Made by a program: the position numbers and the translations under genes. A DNA stretch of 55,614 nucleotides from JAGLTZ01 sp964637695 (GTDB lineage: Bacteria; Blakebacterota; Blakebacteria; Blakebacterales; Blakebacteraceae): NCBI GenBank assembly GCA_964637695.1, contig CAZWVF010000012.1:1-55614 (forward strand), written 5' to 3'. The notes beneath the pieces were generated by a model that saw nothing but the letters and a program-made list of their open reading frames with translations, ran no database searches and was not told the origin of the DNA. Below, piece after piece: positions 34,226-42,715 of this stretch (positions are counted from its first letter, which is position 1; the number at the start of each line of letters is the position of its first letter).

Positions 34226-35316
34226 TGGCCGGCAAGCTTGATCTGACAGGCCGGAAGGCATTGACCGCCCTGCTGGCGGTCATTTTCCCGCCACGTAATG
34301 AAGCAGAGTATTCGTGGACCGAAAATCCACCTGTCAGAGTTCTGCTGGTGCGACACGATGACAGGATAGGGAACCTGATCCTTATGAAGCCGCTGCTGGA
34401 AGGTATCAGAAAGATCTGGCCCGATGCCGAAACAGGAGTGCTGATAGGACCGCGGTTCGCACAGATATATCAGGAAGAACCGGAAATAGACCGTCTCTGG
34501 ATATTGCAGAAGAAACGGATTCTGTTGAATCCCTTTCTGCTGCTGGGGCTGGTTCGGGAACTCCGTCGATTCGAATATGACATCGCCATCGACTGCAGCC
34601 ACATGCACTCGTTCAGCCTGACAGGCGCACTGCTCACAAGACTGAGCGGAGCACCTGTCAGGGTTGCTTACGACCGGGGGAGGGCCGATGATTTCTGCAA
34701 CATGCTCGTAGAACCTCTACGTGCAGAACACCACGAATCGGATGTGCTTCTCAACCTGCTCCGTCCTTTCGTAGTGGAATTGCCTGAGGCATTGATGGAA
34801 CTTCACCTCTCTCCGGAGGAGAACGACTGGGCAGAGAAGATGAGGGCGGAATGCGGTGTGGGTCCCAGAGGAGTGCTCCTGGGGATTCATGTAGGCGGTC
34901 GGAGTGCAAAGAAGTGGCCGATCGAACGTTACATAACCCTCATCGAGCGGATACTGGAACTCTACAAGATTCATATTATCGTCATATGCGGACCGGGGGA
35001 GGAAGAGGAAGCCAGGCAGGTCCGCCAGGACCTGGTAGAGAGAGTGAGGGTAATCGAGGACCTCGGGTTGCGTCAGATGATGTCCCTCATCGCTCACTGC
35101 GATTTCTTCATCAGTCCGGATACCGGACCGATGCACGTTGCCGTCGCATTCGGTGTACCAACGGTCGCTGTCTTTCTGGAAGACACATTCAAGAGATATG
35201 GTCCACCTGGATCTGGAAACAGGATCGTTCGGGTTACAGCCGATAGCGGCGAAGATGAAGCACTGGCGGCATTTGCAGAACTTGTGGCCATGATGTACCG
35301 CAATGGAACCGGTTGA
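34225..35316 (+). CDS. Heptosyltransferase-type glycosyltransferase (GT9)
   Basis: The 363-residue protein has the GT9 arrangement: RVLLVRHDDRIGNLILMKPLL for the acceptor domain, YDIAIDCSHMHSFSLTGAL, then the donor-binding GIHVGGRSAKKWP, VICGPGEEEEA, and the signature SPDTGPMHVAVAFGVPTVAVF. GT9 enzymes add heptose or similar sugars to the LPS core, so the organism probably makes an LPS-like glycolipid. The start ATG overlaps the MsbA-like stop (TAATG), and its own stop overlaps the next glycosyltransferase start. Confidence 0.88.
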   Translation: MAGKLDLTGRKALTALLAVIFPPRNEAEYSWTENPPVRVLLVRHDDRIGNLILMKPLLEGIRKIWPDAETGVLIGPRFAQIYQEEPEIDRLWILQKKRILLNPFLLLGLVRELRRFEYDIAIDCSHMHSFSLTGALLTRLSGAPVRVAYDRGRADDFCNMLVEPLRAEHHESDVLLNLLRPFVVELPEALMELHLSPEENDWAEKMRAECGVGPRGVLLGIHVGGRSAKKWPIERYITLIERILELYKIHIIVICGPGEEEEARQVRQDLVERVRVIEDLGLRQMMSLIAHCDFFISPDTGPMHVAVAFGVPTVAVFLEDTFKRYGPPGSGNRIVRVTADSGEDEALAAFAELVAMMYRNGTG

Positions 35317-36455
35317 TTGTGAATCTGAATATCCTGAACAGCACAACGCTGCACGGCTGGAGCGCCGGTTCCTGGTATGTCATTGAGATGATGCGGGGAC
35401 TGGCCGAAAGAGGACACCAGATACATATCCTGGTGCCGGAAGGAAAGACAGCTGACGCTTCCAGAAATGCCGGTTTCACGGTTCACACATCTCCAAATCT
35501 GCGATCTGTCCGTCCTTTTGAGATTATAAAGACCATGAGGCACCTGAGGGAACTTCGGGACGAATCGGTCCGTCCAGACATCATTCTGGCTCATTTCGGC
35601 CCCGATCATACCCGGTGGGGTTTTCTCATACATGATCAAAAGAAGAGAGTGCCTCTCGTCAGGGTGCGTTCACATGACCAGAGGAAGCCTTCCAGGCATC
35701 CTGCGGCCGGCTGGCTCAACCGGTGGCGTACCGATGCATTCATCGTGTCGAACGAACATCAGAGAAGAGCGTACCAGCGATATTCCGGTGTGCGGGCCGA
35801 TATGGTGTTCAGGGCCCCTCCCGGATTCGATCTGGCATCGTGGAACGGTGATTCGGGAGACAGGATATTCAGAGAACGTTGTGCGATAAGTAAAGGAACG
35901 ATTCTTATCGTTTCAGTTGCCAGGTTCGCTCCGCAGAAGGACCATAATACGTTTTTCGCTGCAGCCGACTTGATTGCCGGCCGTGTCCCCGATGTACATT
36001 TTCTTGCAGCGGGTTATCCGGCAGAGTTTGATACCGCGTATATGGAAGAAATGGCCGGCAGATATCCGAATATAAGGGAGAAACTGACAATCTGGTCGGA
36101 ACGCCTGCCCGACAGCGGTTCGATAGTCAATTCAGCCGATATCGGAGTGATACATTCTTCGGGCAGCGAGGCGATCTGCCGAATCGCCATGGAGTTTATG
36201 GCGTCTTCTATTCCTTTAGTATCTACAAGGATAGGAATATTACCTGAAGTAATACTTGATGGCAAGAGCGGCATTGTTGTGCCTCCGGGGGATGCTGATG
36301 CCCTGGCAGGTGCTCTGCTGCAATATCTGGAAAACGATGCTTTCCGTCACAGAATGGGTGAATCCGGACACAGGAGATTGAAAGAGGTCTTCTCATATGG
36401 CCGGGCGGTTGACCGTCTTGAGAACGCACTGTTTCAGATAATTGAACAGATCTGA
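35313..36455 (+). CDS. Family 4 glycosyltransferase
   Basis: The 380-residue protein (TTG at 35313, or GTG at 35319) has GT4 features: an N-terminal GWSAGSWYVIEMMRGLAERGHQ strand-helix, PPGFDLASW at the interdomain link, SVARFAPQKDHNTFF and the C-terminal sugar-nucleotide motif SSGSEAICRIAMEFMASSIPLV. In many GT4 enzymes the latter reads EAFGL..EAMA; here it is EAICRIAMEFMA, an acceptable variant. It is the last gene of the MsbA-GT9-GT4 run, so it likely adds a later sugar of the same glycan. Confidence 0.85.
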   Translation: MIVNLNILNSTTLHGWSAGSWYVIEMMRGLAERGHQIHILVPEGKTADASRNAGFTVHTSPNLRSVRPFEIIKTMRHLRELRDESVRPDIILAHFGPDHTRWGFLIHDQKKRVPLVRVRSHDQRKPSRHPAAGWLNRWRTDAFIVSNEHQRRAYQRYSGVRADMVFRAPPGFDLASWNGDSGDRIFRERCAISKGTILIVSVARFAPQKDHNTFFAAADLIAGRVPDVHFLAAGYPAEFDTAYMEEMAGRYPNIREKLTIWSERLPDSGSIVNSADIGVIHSSGSEAICRIAMEFMASSIPLVSTRIGILPEVILDGKSGIVVPPGDADALAGALLQYLENDAFRHRMGESGHRRLKEVFSYGRAVDRLENALFQIIEQI

Positions 36456-36481
36456 TTCGTCGAACGAAGCACCAGACTCTG

Positions 36482-36510
36482 TTGTATAACGCCATACAGC
36501 TTCATATCTT
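36482..36510 (+). promoter_or_regulatory. Possible promoter of meaB-mutase operon
   Basis: TTGTAT at 36482-36487 and TATCTT at 36505-36510 are 17 bases apart, about 45 bases before the meaB ATG. Both hexamers are only partly conserved. Confidence 0.35.
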
Positions 36511-36554
36511 GGCCAGCAAGGGATTGCGAAAATGCCTGACCGGACAGGAACCAG

Positions 36555-37532
36555 ATGTCAAGTGACCCTCGTGAACTGATTGACTCAATCGCCGGCGGAG
36601 ATCGCCGGGCAGTCGCCAGGGCGATATCTATGATCGAGGATCAGCTGCCAGGCAAGGAAGCGCTTCTGAAGCCGCTGTATGCAAAGGGGCGTCAGACCTA
36701 CATATGCGGCATCACGGGACCGCCAGGTGCGGGCAAGAGCACTCTTGTCGACAGGCTTGCCATATATTCAAGAGAGAAGGGTGAAGAGGTTGGAATAGTA
36801 TGCGTGGACCCCTCGAGCCCGTTCAGTGGGGGGGCTCTGCTGGGAGACAGAATAAGGATGACAGATATTGCCACGGATCCCGGTGTTTTTATCCGGTCGA
36901 TGGCGACAAGGGGCAGTCGCGGCGGGCTGGCCAGAGCGACCCGGGAAGTGGTAATGCTTCTGGGAGCGACCGGTCGCGATTCGATTCTGCTGGAAACGGT
37001 TGGCGTAGGACAGATCGAGCTGGATATTGCCGAAACGGCAGACACAGTTGTCGTGGTCCTGGTCCCCGAGTCCGGGGATGGAATCCAGGCGATGAAGGCC
37101 GGCCTGATGGAGATAGGTGATATCTTCGTAATAAATAAAGCGGACAGAGATGGAGCTGATGGTCTCATGGTTGAGCTGGAGAGCGTTCTGGCAATGAACA
37201 AAGCGCGTCAATGGTCTCCTCCTGTTCTGAAAACAACAGCCAATTCCGGGGAGGGTACGCGCGAATTGATGGAGACGATCGAAAGGCACCGTGCCTGGCT
37301 TCACACAAGCGGAGAGGGCGATAGAAAGCGGAAACAGCAGATTGGCGCCTATGTGAAAGAGATCGTTCAGGAGACCATGACCCGTCGCCTCTGGCAGGAG
37401 AACAACCTGAAGGGACAGATGGACAGGCTGCTTGATGACATTCTGGAGGGACGGACCGATCCATTCAGTGTAGCGGAAGAGATAATGAATGCCGGCGAGG
37501 GGCCGGTGTCTTCAGAGGGAGATAAAGTATGA
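36555..37532 (+). CDS. meaB: MeaB-type GTPase, mutase chaperone
   Basis: MeaB-type G-proteins protect B12-dependent acyl-CoA mutases from inactivation and help load and eject the cofactor. The 325-residue protein has Walker A GPPGAGKST at 55-63, DPSSPFSGGALLGDRIRM, the GVGQIELDIAETAD switch region, and NKAD for guanine specificity (VINKADRDG). A C-terminal helical arm follows, as in MeaB dimers. Its stop overlaps the mutase large-subunit start, and it is the first gene of the operon, so it almost certainly serves this mutase. Confidence 0.92.
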   Translation: MSSDPRELIDSIAGGDRRAVARAISMIEDQLPGKEALLKPLYAKGRQTYICGITGPPGAGKSTLVDRLAIYSREKGEEVGIVCVDPSSPFSGGALLGDRIRMTDIATDPGVFIRSMATRGSRGGLARATREVVMLLGATGRDSILLETVGVGQIELDIAETADTVVVVLVPESGDGIQAMKAGLMEIGDIFVINKADRDGADGLMVELESVLAMNKARQWSPPVLKTTANSGEGTRELMETIERHRAWLHTSGEGDRKRKQQIGAYVKEIVQETMTRRLWQENNLKGQMDRLLDDILEGRTDPFSVAEEIMNAGEGPVSSEGDKV

Positions 37533-39181
37533 GCAGGGATATCGATGACGCTTATTCGGAGTGGCTGAAATCGGTGTCGCAGCTGCCGGAAAGGAAGAAA
37601 GAATTCGTCACCGCCTCCAGCAGTGAAGTAGAACCTCTCTATCTTCCCTCCAACACCGATCAGATCGACTATCTGGAAGACCTGGGCATGCCCGGGGAGT
37701 ACCCCTTTACCAGGGGCGTATATTCAAACATGTACCGAGGCCGGTTGTGGACCATGCGTATGTTTGCCGGGTTCGGCACGGCAGAAGACACCAACAAGAG
37801 ATTCAAGTACCTTCTGGAGCACGGCCAGACCGGTCTTTCGACGGCCTTCGATCTGCCCACGCTCTACGGATACGACTCAGACCATTATTTCAGCCGGGGA
37901 GAGGTTGGCAGATGCGGGGTAGCGGTATGCAGCCTGGAGGATATGGAGATACTCTTCGAAGGGATTAATCTGGGTGATGTCAGCACAAGCATGACCATCA
38001 ACGGCCCTGCCGCCATACTTCTCGCATTCTACTGCGCGGTTGCCGAGAAGCAGGGAGTCGCGCTCAACCGGCTCTCAGGAACCACTCAGAATGACATCCT
38101 GAAGGAATATATCGCCCAGAAGGAATTTATTTTCCCTCCCGAGCCCTCGATGAGGCTGATAACCGACACTGTTGAGTTCTGCACCCGACAGATGCCCAGA
38201 TGGCATCCGATAAGCATAAGCGGTTATCACATACGGGAGGCTGGCGCAACGGCGGTTCAGGAGCTCGCATTCACACTTGCAGACGGATTCGCATATGTGG
38301 AGGCCGCCCTTGAGAGAGGTCTCGACATTGATGAATTCGCTCCACGGCTTTCATTCTTCTTTAACTCTCACAATGATTTTTTCGAAGAGATCGCGAAATA
38401 CAGGGCAGCCAGGAGGATCTTCGCCCGGCGGATGAAGAACAAGTATGGCGCACGACATCCGAGAAGTCTGCTGATGCGGTTTCACACGCAGACCGCCGGT
38501 TGCACCCTCACCGCACAGCAGCCTGAGAACAACTTCATCAGGGTGACCATCCAGGCCCTGGCGGGTGTGCTGGGAGGAACCCAGTCCCTCCATACCAACA
38601 GCATGGATGAAACACTGGCTCTGCCCAGCGACAAGGCCGCCAAGATCGCTCTGCGCACTCAGCAGGTGATCGCAGAGGAATCGGGTGTCACCAATACGAT
38701 CGATCCGCTGGCAGGGTCCTACTTTCTGGAGCAGCTGACCAACAGCATGGAGGAGGAAGCCGAGCGATATTTCGTCAAGATTGATGATCTGGGGGGAGTG
38801 GTGCCGGCCATTGAAAAGGGATTCTTCCAGCAGGAGATAGCAAGAGCTGCCTACAGATATCAACAGGAGATAGACAGTGGGGAAAGAGGAATTGTCGGCG
38901 TCAATAAATATGTGGAAGAGGATGACGGGATCGAGATCCCGATACTGGAGATCACAGAAGAGATGCACGATCGCCAGGTAGGGAGGTTGAAAGCTCTGAA
39001 GGAAAAAAGGGATTCCGAAGCTGTTGCTGCATCCCTTGAGAAGATCGGAAGGACATGCCGGGAAGGGATCAATGTGATGCCCTCACTTATTGAGGGAGCG
39101 AAGGCCTACTGCACACTTGGAGAGATGACGGACGTCATGCGGGAGGTTTTCGGCATCTACCGGGAGCTTACTGTTTTCTGA
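37529..39181 (+). CDS. B12-dependent acyl-CoA mutase large subunit, isobutyryl-CoA-mutase type
   Basis: This 550-residue protein is the TIM-barrel subunit of the methylmalonyl-CoA mutase family. It has RLWTMRMFAGFGTAE, the SGYHIREAGAT histidine and GGTQSLHTNSMDE, but no B12 domain; that is encoded by the next small gene. Two residues that fix substrate in methylmalonyl-CoA mutase differ: Tyr89 is F79 and Arg207 is Q197 here. These are the residues of isobutyryl-CoA mutase (F80 and Q198 in Streptomyces IcmA), which interconverts isobutyryl-CoA and n-butyryl-CoA. The residue marking hydroxyisobutyryl-CoA mutase (Asp) is Ala. Large and small subunit sizes (550 and 139) also fit IcmA and IcmB. 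Confidence 0.85.
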   Translation: MSRDIDDAYSEWLKSVSQLPERKKEFVTASSSEVEPLYLPSNTDQIDYLEDLGMPGEYPFTRGVYSNMYRGRLWTMRMFAGFGTAEDTNKRFKYLLEHGQTGLSTAFDLPTLYGYDSDHYFSRGEVGRCGVAVCSLEDMEILFEGINLGDVSTSMTINGPAAILLAFYCAVAEKQGVALNRLSGTTQNDILKEYIAQKEFIFPPEPSMRLITDTVEFCTRQMPRWHPISISGYHIREAGATAVQELAFTLADGFAYVEAALERGLDIDEFAPRLSFFFNSHNDFFEEIAKYRAARRIFARRMKNKYGARHPRSLLMRFHTQTAGCTLTAQQPENNFIRVTIQALAGVLGGTQSLHTNSMDETLALPSDKAAKIALRTQQVIAEESGVTNTIDPLAGSYFLEQLTNSMEEEAERYFVKIDDLGGVVPAIEKGFFQQEIARAAYRYQQEIDSGERGIVGVNKYVEEDDGIEIPILEITEEMHDRQVGRLKALKEKRDSEAVAASLEKIGRTCREGINVMPSLIEGAKAYCTLGEMTDVMREVFGIYRELTVF

Positions 39182-39222
39182 CATCTGAAGCGGTGTACCA
39201 GGGCAATCGAGGAGCCAGAGCA

Positions 39223-39642
39223 ATGGATGGAGAGAAGATACGAGTAATCGTGGCAAAGCCGGGACTTGACGGACACGACAGGGGAGCCAAGGTGGTCGCC
39301 GCGGCCATGAGGGATGCGGGCATGGAAGTTATCTATACCGGTCTCCGCCAGACCCCCGAAATGATCGTGGAGGCTGCTCTTCAGGAAGACGCAGATGTGA
39401 TAGCACTCAGCGTTCTCTCCGGTGCCCATATGACGCATTTCCCGCAGGTGCTCGAATTGATGAAGGAACGCGGCATGGAGAAGGACGTTCTTTTAACAGG
39501 GGGCGGAATCATACCGGCTGAGGACATGAACAGGCTCTCCGAACTCGGAGCTGGCCGGCTTTTCGGCCCCGGTACTCCCACATCGGAGATAGTTGATTAC
39601 ATCTCCGACTGGTTCAGGTCACGTGAATCCGCAGAAGAATAA
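39223..39642 (+). CDS. B12-binding small subunit of acyl-CoA mutase
   Basis: The 139-residue product (ATG at 39223) is a free-standing cobalamin-binding domain. KPGLDGHDRGAKVVA carries the DxHxxG motif whose His ligates cobalt, followed by LSVLSGAHMTHFP and the GGGIIPAEDM nucleotide-tail loop, ending in the GPGTPTSEIVDYI helix. It pairs with the large mutase subunit just upstream. A separate B12 subunit is usual for isobutyryl-CoA mutase and archaeal-type mutases. The rel gene follows six bases later. Confidence 0.92.
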   Translation: MDGEKIRVIVAKPGLDGHDRGAKVVAAAMRDAGMEVIYTGLRQTPEMIVEAALQEDADVIALSVLSGAHMTHFPQVLELMKERGMEKDVLLTGGGIIPAEDMNRLSELGAGRLFGPGTPTSEIVDYISDWFRSRESAEE

Positions 39643-39648
39643 GGAAGA

Positions 39649-41826
39649 ATGGCCCAGGAAGCCTCATCACCCCTCCTGAATGAATGGCTGGAGGATGTCC
39701 GTAAGGCGAACCGCAGGGTTGACCTCGACTACCTTTCCCATGCCTACCGGTTCAGCGAGCAGGCCCACAGAGAACAGCAGAGACGCTCAGGCGAGGTGTT
39801 CCTCACCCACCCGATGGCCGTTGCTCTTGAACTGGCCACACTTCATCTCGATACAACAACTGTGGCCGCAGGCCTTCTCCACGACATAATCGAAGATACC
39901 CAGGTAACAGCGGAACAGCTCACGGAGGAGTTCGGCCCGCAGGTCACATTCCTCGTTGAGGGAGTTTCGAAAATCAGCGGCCTCAAGTTTCATTCGAGGG
40001 AGGAGGCACAGGCCGAGAATTTCCGCAAGATGCTCATTTCCATGGCTCAGGACCTCCGGGTGATCCTGATAAAGCTGGCAGACCGGCTGCACAACATGCG
40101 CACCGTGGAGCACCTCGATCGAAAGCACGCCAGCCGGATAGCTGAGGAAACCCTCGACATATACATCCCTCTGGCGCACCGATTCGGAATTAACAGGATC
40201 AAGACCGAGCTGGAAGATCTCGTTCTCTCCGTACTTCACCCGGAAGAATTCAAACTTCTTTCCGAAACCCTCGAGTCGGACAAGAGGAAACGGATGAAGG
40301 CCCTCGGCAGCGTGCGCAAACCGATCCAGCGGGCATTGAAGGAATCCGAGATAAGGGCTGAGATCGCATGGAGACTGAAATCGTACTACAGCATCTTCAT
40401 CAAAATGGAGAAGAGGAATGTAGACCTGGAAGGTATCTACGACATCATGGCCTTGAGGATTCTGACCTCCGACAAAGCCGGCTGTTATCACGCGATGGGT
40501 ATCGTACACAGCCTCTTTGTGCCGATTTCAGACAGATTCAAGGACTTCATTGCCCATCCGAAGGCGAATATGTACCAGTCCATCCATACGACTGTTATCG
40601 GACCTAACGGCGAACCGGTGGAGATACAGATCCGCACGAGGGAAATGCACCGGATAGCCGAGGAGGGGATCGCCGCACACTGGAAATACAAACAGGGCAA
40701 ATCGGTCGATAAGCCCAGCCAGTGGGATGAACAGGTCAGATGGGTGCGGGAGGTGATAGACCTTCAGACGGGTGATTCCGATGCTCAGGATTTCATGGAA
40801 CACCTGAAACTCGAACTCTTTGAGAACGAGGTTTACGTCTTTACGCCCAATGGCGATGTAATCCGGCTCCCTGCTGATGCCTCACCGATTGACTTCGCCT
40901 TTGCAGTGCATACGGATGTTGGAATGCACTGCCAGGGAGCCAGGATAAATGGTCAGATCGTGCCCCTGAGTGCCAGGCTCAAAAGCGGCAACACCATTGA
41001 GATCCTGACCAGTCCGAACCAGCACCCGAACCAGTCGTGGCTGCGTCTCGTTAAAACGGCCAAGGCCCGGAGCAGGATCAACCACTACCTGAGGGAACAG
41101 CTCTCTGAGCAGTCGCTCCTTCTGGGCCAGGAACTCCTCTCGAAAGAACTGAAGAAGTCGAAACTGAAACAGCCGTCGAACGAACGGATGACCGACATCG
41201 CCCAGTCGATTGGATTCGAATCCCCCGAACAGCTCTATGTAGCTATCGGCAGGGGGACCCAGCGCACCTTACAGATCGTGGAGAAACTGCTGCCGCCTCT
41301 GTCCGATGATGAGACGGCACAGCAGGAAGGCTTCATTCAGAGACTGGTGGAGATGGCCAGGAGCACCGTTAAGGGAGTCTCGGTGCAGGGTGAGGGGAAC
41401 ATGATGATCAACTTCGCCCAATGCTGCCAGCCGATCCCGGGTGACAGGATTATCGGATACGTGACACGCGGACGTGGCGTCACGGTACACCGTGCTGACT
41501 GTCCCAATGTGCTCAGGATACTGGAGGAAGAGGACAGGATGATCGACGTGGCCTGGGACACCGAGAAGGACCAGTCGTTCCTGGTAGGTGTATCGATGGT
41601 GGCTCAGGACCGTACCAGCCTTCTTGGGGATATCGGGCGTACCATCTCAAGCCTTGGCGCCAATATAACAAATGCCAGCATCAGCTCCGAGACCGGTGAT
41701 GCAATAGGCCGATTCGTTCTGGAGGTACGCAACCTGCAGCATCTGCAGAGGATACTCAAAGGTCTCAAAAGAGTTAAGGGAGTTGAAAGGGTTGAGCGTC
41801 TGACTGGTGGAATAGACGTTAAATGA
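39649..41826 (+). CDS. rel: Bifunctional (p)ppGpp synthetase/hydrolase Rel
   Basis: The 725-residue protein has all parts of long Rel/SpoT enzymes. The N-terminal HD hydrolase domain has H54, H78-D79 and E82-D83. The synthetase domain has IYDIMALRIL and the RFKD motif near 295, the form found in bifunctional rather than RelA-only enzymes. A TGS domain (VYVFTPNGDVIRLPADASPIDFAFAVHTD), a zinc-finger-like FAQCCQPIPGDRIIGY segment and a C-terminal ACT domain (VEVRNLQHLQRIL) follow. It makes and removes the stringent-response alarmone. It lies six bases after the mutase small-subunit gene. Confidence 0.93.
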   Translation: MAQEASSPLLNEWLEDVRKANRRVDLDYLSHAYRFSEQAHREQQRRSGEVFLTHPMAVALELATLHLDTTTVAAGLLHDIIEDTQVTAEQLTEEFGPQVTFLVEGVSKISGLKFHSREEAQAENFRKMLISMAQDLRVILIKLADRLHNMRTVEHLDRKHASRIAEETLDIYIPLAHRFGINRIKTELEDLVLSVLHPEEFKLLSETLESDKRKRMKALGSVRKPIQRALKESEIRAEIAWRLKSYYSIFIKMEKRNVDLEGIYDIMALRILTSDKAGCYHAMGIVHSLFVPISDRFKDFIAHPKANMYQSIHTTVIGPNGEPVEIQIRTREMHRIAEEGIAAHWKYKQGKSVDKPSQWDEQVRWVREVIDLQTGDSDAQDFMEHLKLELFENEVYVFTPNGDVIRLPADASPIDFAFAVHTDVGMHCQGARINGQIVPLSARLKSGNTIEILTSPNQHPNQSWLRLVKTAKARSRINHYLREQLSEQSLLLGQELLSKELKKSKLKQPSNERMTDIAQSIGFESPEQLYVAIGRGTQRTLQIVEKLLPPLSDDETAQQEGFIQRLVEMARSTVKGVSVQGEGNMMINFAQCCQPIPGDRIIGYVTRGRGVTVHRADCPNVLRILEEEDRMIDVAWDTEKDQSFLVGVSMVAQDRTSLLGDIGRTISSLGANITNASISSETGDAIGRFVLEVRNLQHLQRILKGLKRVKGVERVERLTGGIDVK

Positions 41827-41847
41827 TAGAGATGCTGAGGGGAATCC

Positions 41848-41873
41848 CCGGGATATCTGCTGGAATATCCCGG
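41848..41873. repeat. Perfect 9-bp hairpin between rel and uppP
   Basis: CCGGGATAT and ATATCCCGG flank an eight-base loop. A competing palindrome GGGGAATCCCC lies just upstream at 41839-41849. No T-run follows, so it is not a classical terminator; an attenuator or mRNA-processing hairpin is possible. Confidence 0.4.
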
Positions 41874-41905
41874 AAACCTGTCGATTCGAGTGACATGGAG
41901 GCATT

Positions 41906-42694
41906 TTGACCATTTTTGAAGCACTGCTGCTTGGAATAATCCAGGGCGCGACAGAATTCCTTCCCATATCCTCAAGCGGACATCTGGTTCTGAGCGAAGC
42001 AATCATGGGCATACGGGAAGGGGGCCTGCTTGTGGAGGTTACCCTTCATGCCGGAACACTTGTGGCTGTGCTCGTTTATTTCAGATCGCGCCTCCGCCAG
42101 CTCCTGAGCAGAGCCTTTCAGAGCGGTGACGACGGTGTCGAATCCCGCAGGTATCTCCTCTGGCTGCTGGTCGCAACGATTCCCGCCGGTGTAGTGGGAC
42201 TGCTCTTCGAAGATTCGGTTGCAGCTGCCTTTGAATCACCGAGAGTGGCCCTGACAGGACTTATCCTTACCGGAGTGATACTGTTCTCTACGAGGTGGAG
42301 CAGCGAAAGGGAGAAACCAGCTGCCGGTCTGCCGGGACTCTGGATGGGATTTGCACAGGCGCTGGCGATCGTGCCGGGGATCTCACGATCGGGATCGACG
42401 ATAGCGGCCGGGATGTGGAGTGGAGTCAACAGGAGAGAGGCAGCCGAATTTTCATTCCTGCTGAGTGTACCGGCCATCGGCGGAGCCTCTCTTATGCAAC
42501 TTCTCGATCTTATTGGTGGCAGTGCAGGTGGCGCTGAACCCATGGCGTTGGGACTCATTGCAGGATTTGTAGCGGCTTTCATTTCAGGATATGCTGCCAT
42601 CGCAGGTCTTCTGGAAGTATTGAGGAGACGGGGGCTGGTCCCATTTGCATGGTACTGCTGGGCGGTGGGCCTGCTGGGGCTGATCTTGATATGA
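41906..42694 (+). CDS. uppP: Undecaprenyl-diphosphate phosphatase
   Basis: UppP (BacA) recycles undecaprenyl diphosphate to undecaprenyl phosphate for peptidoglycan and glycan synthesis (EC 3.6.1.27). The 262-residue product shows the family motifs QGATEFLPISSSGHLVL (E17 and H26 region) and PGISRSGSTIAAG, with about seven membrane helices. The start is TTG at 41906, preceded by GGAGG at four to five bases. Overexpression of this family gives bacitracin resistance elsewhere, but it is a housekeeping gene. Confidence 0.95.
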   Translation: MTIFEALLLGIIQGATEFLPISSSGHLVLSEAIMGIREGGLLVEVTLHAGTLVAVLVYFRSRLRQLLSRAFQSGDDGVESRRYLLWLLVATIPAGVVGLLFEDSVAAAFESPRVALTGLILTGVILFSTRWSSEREKPAAGLPGLWMGFAQALAIVPGISRSGSTIAAGMWSGVNRREAAEFSFLLSVPAIGGASLMQLLDLIGGSAGGAEPMALGLIAGFVAAFISGYAAIAGLLEVLRRRGLVPFAWYCWAVGLLGLILI

Positions 42695-42715
42695 TTGAAG
42701 TGAGGCGGAGGAAGT

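Noticed and set aside
37529..39181. Methylmalonyl-CoA mutase as the specific product
   Set aside because: The Tyr and Arg residues that define that substrate are Phe and Gln here, matching isobutyryl-CoA mutase instead.
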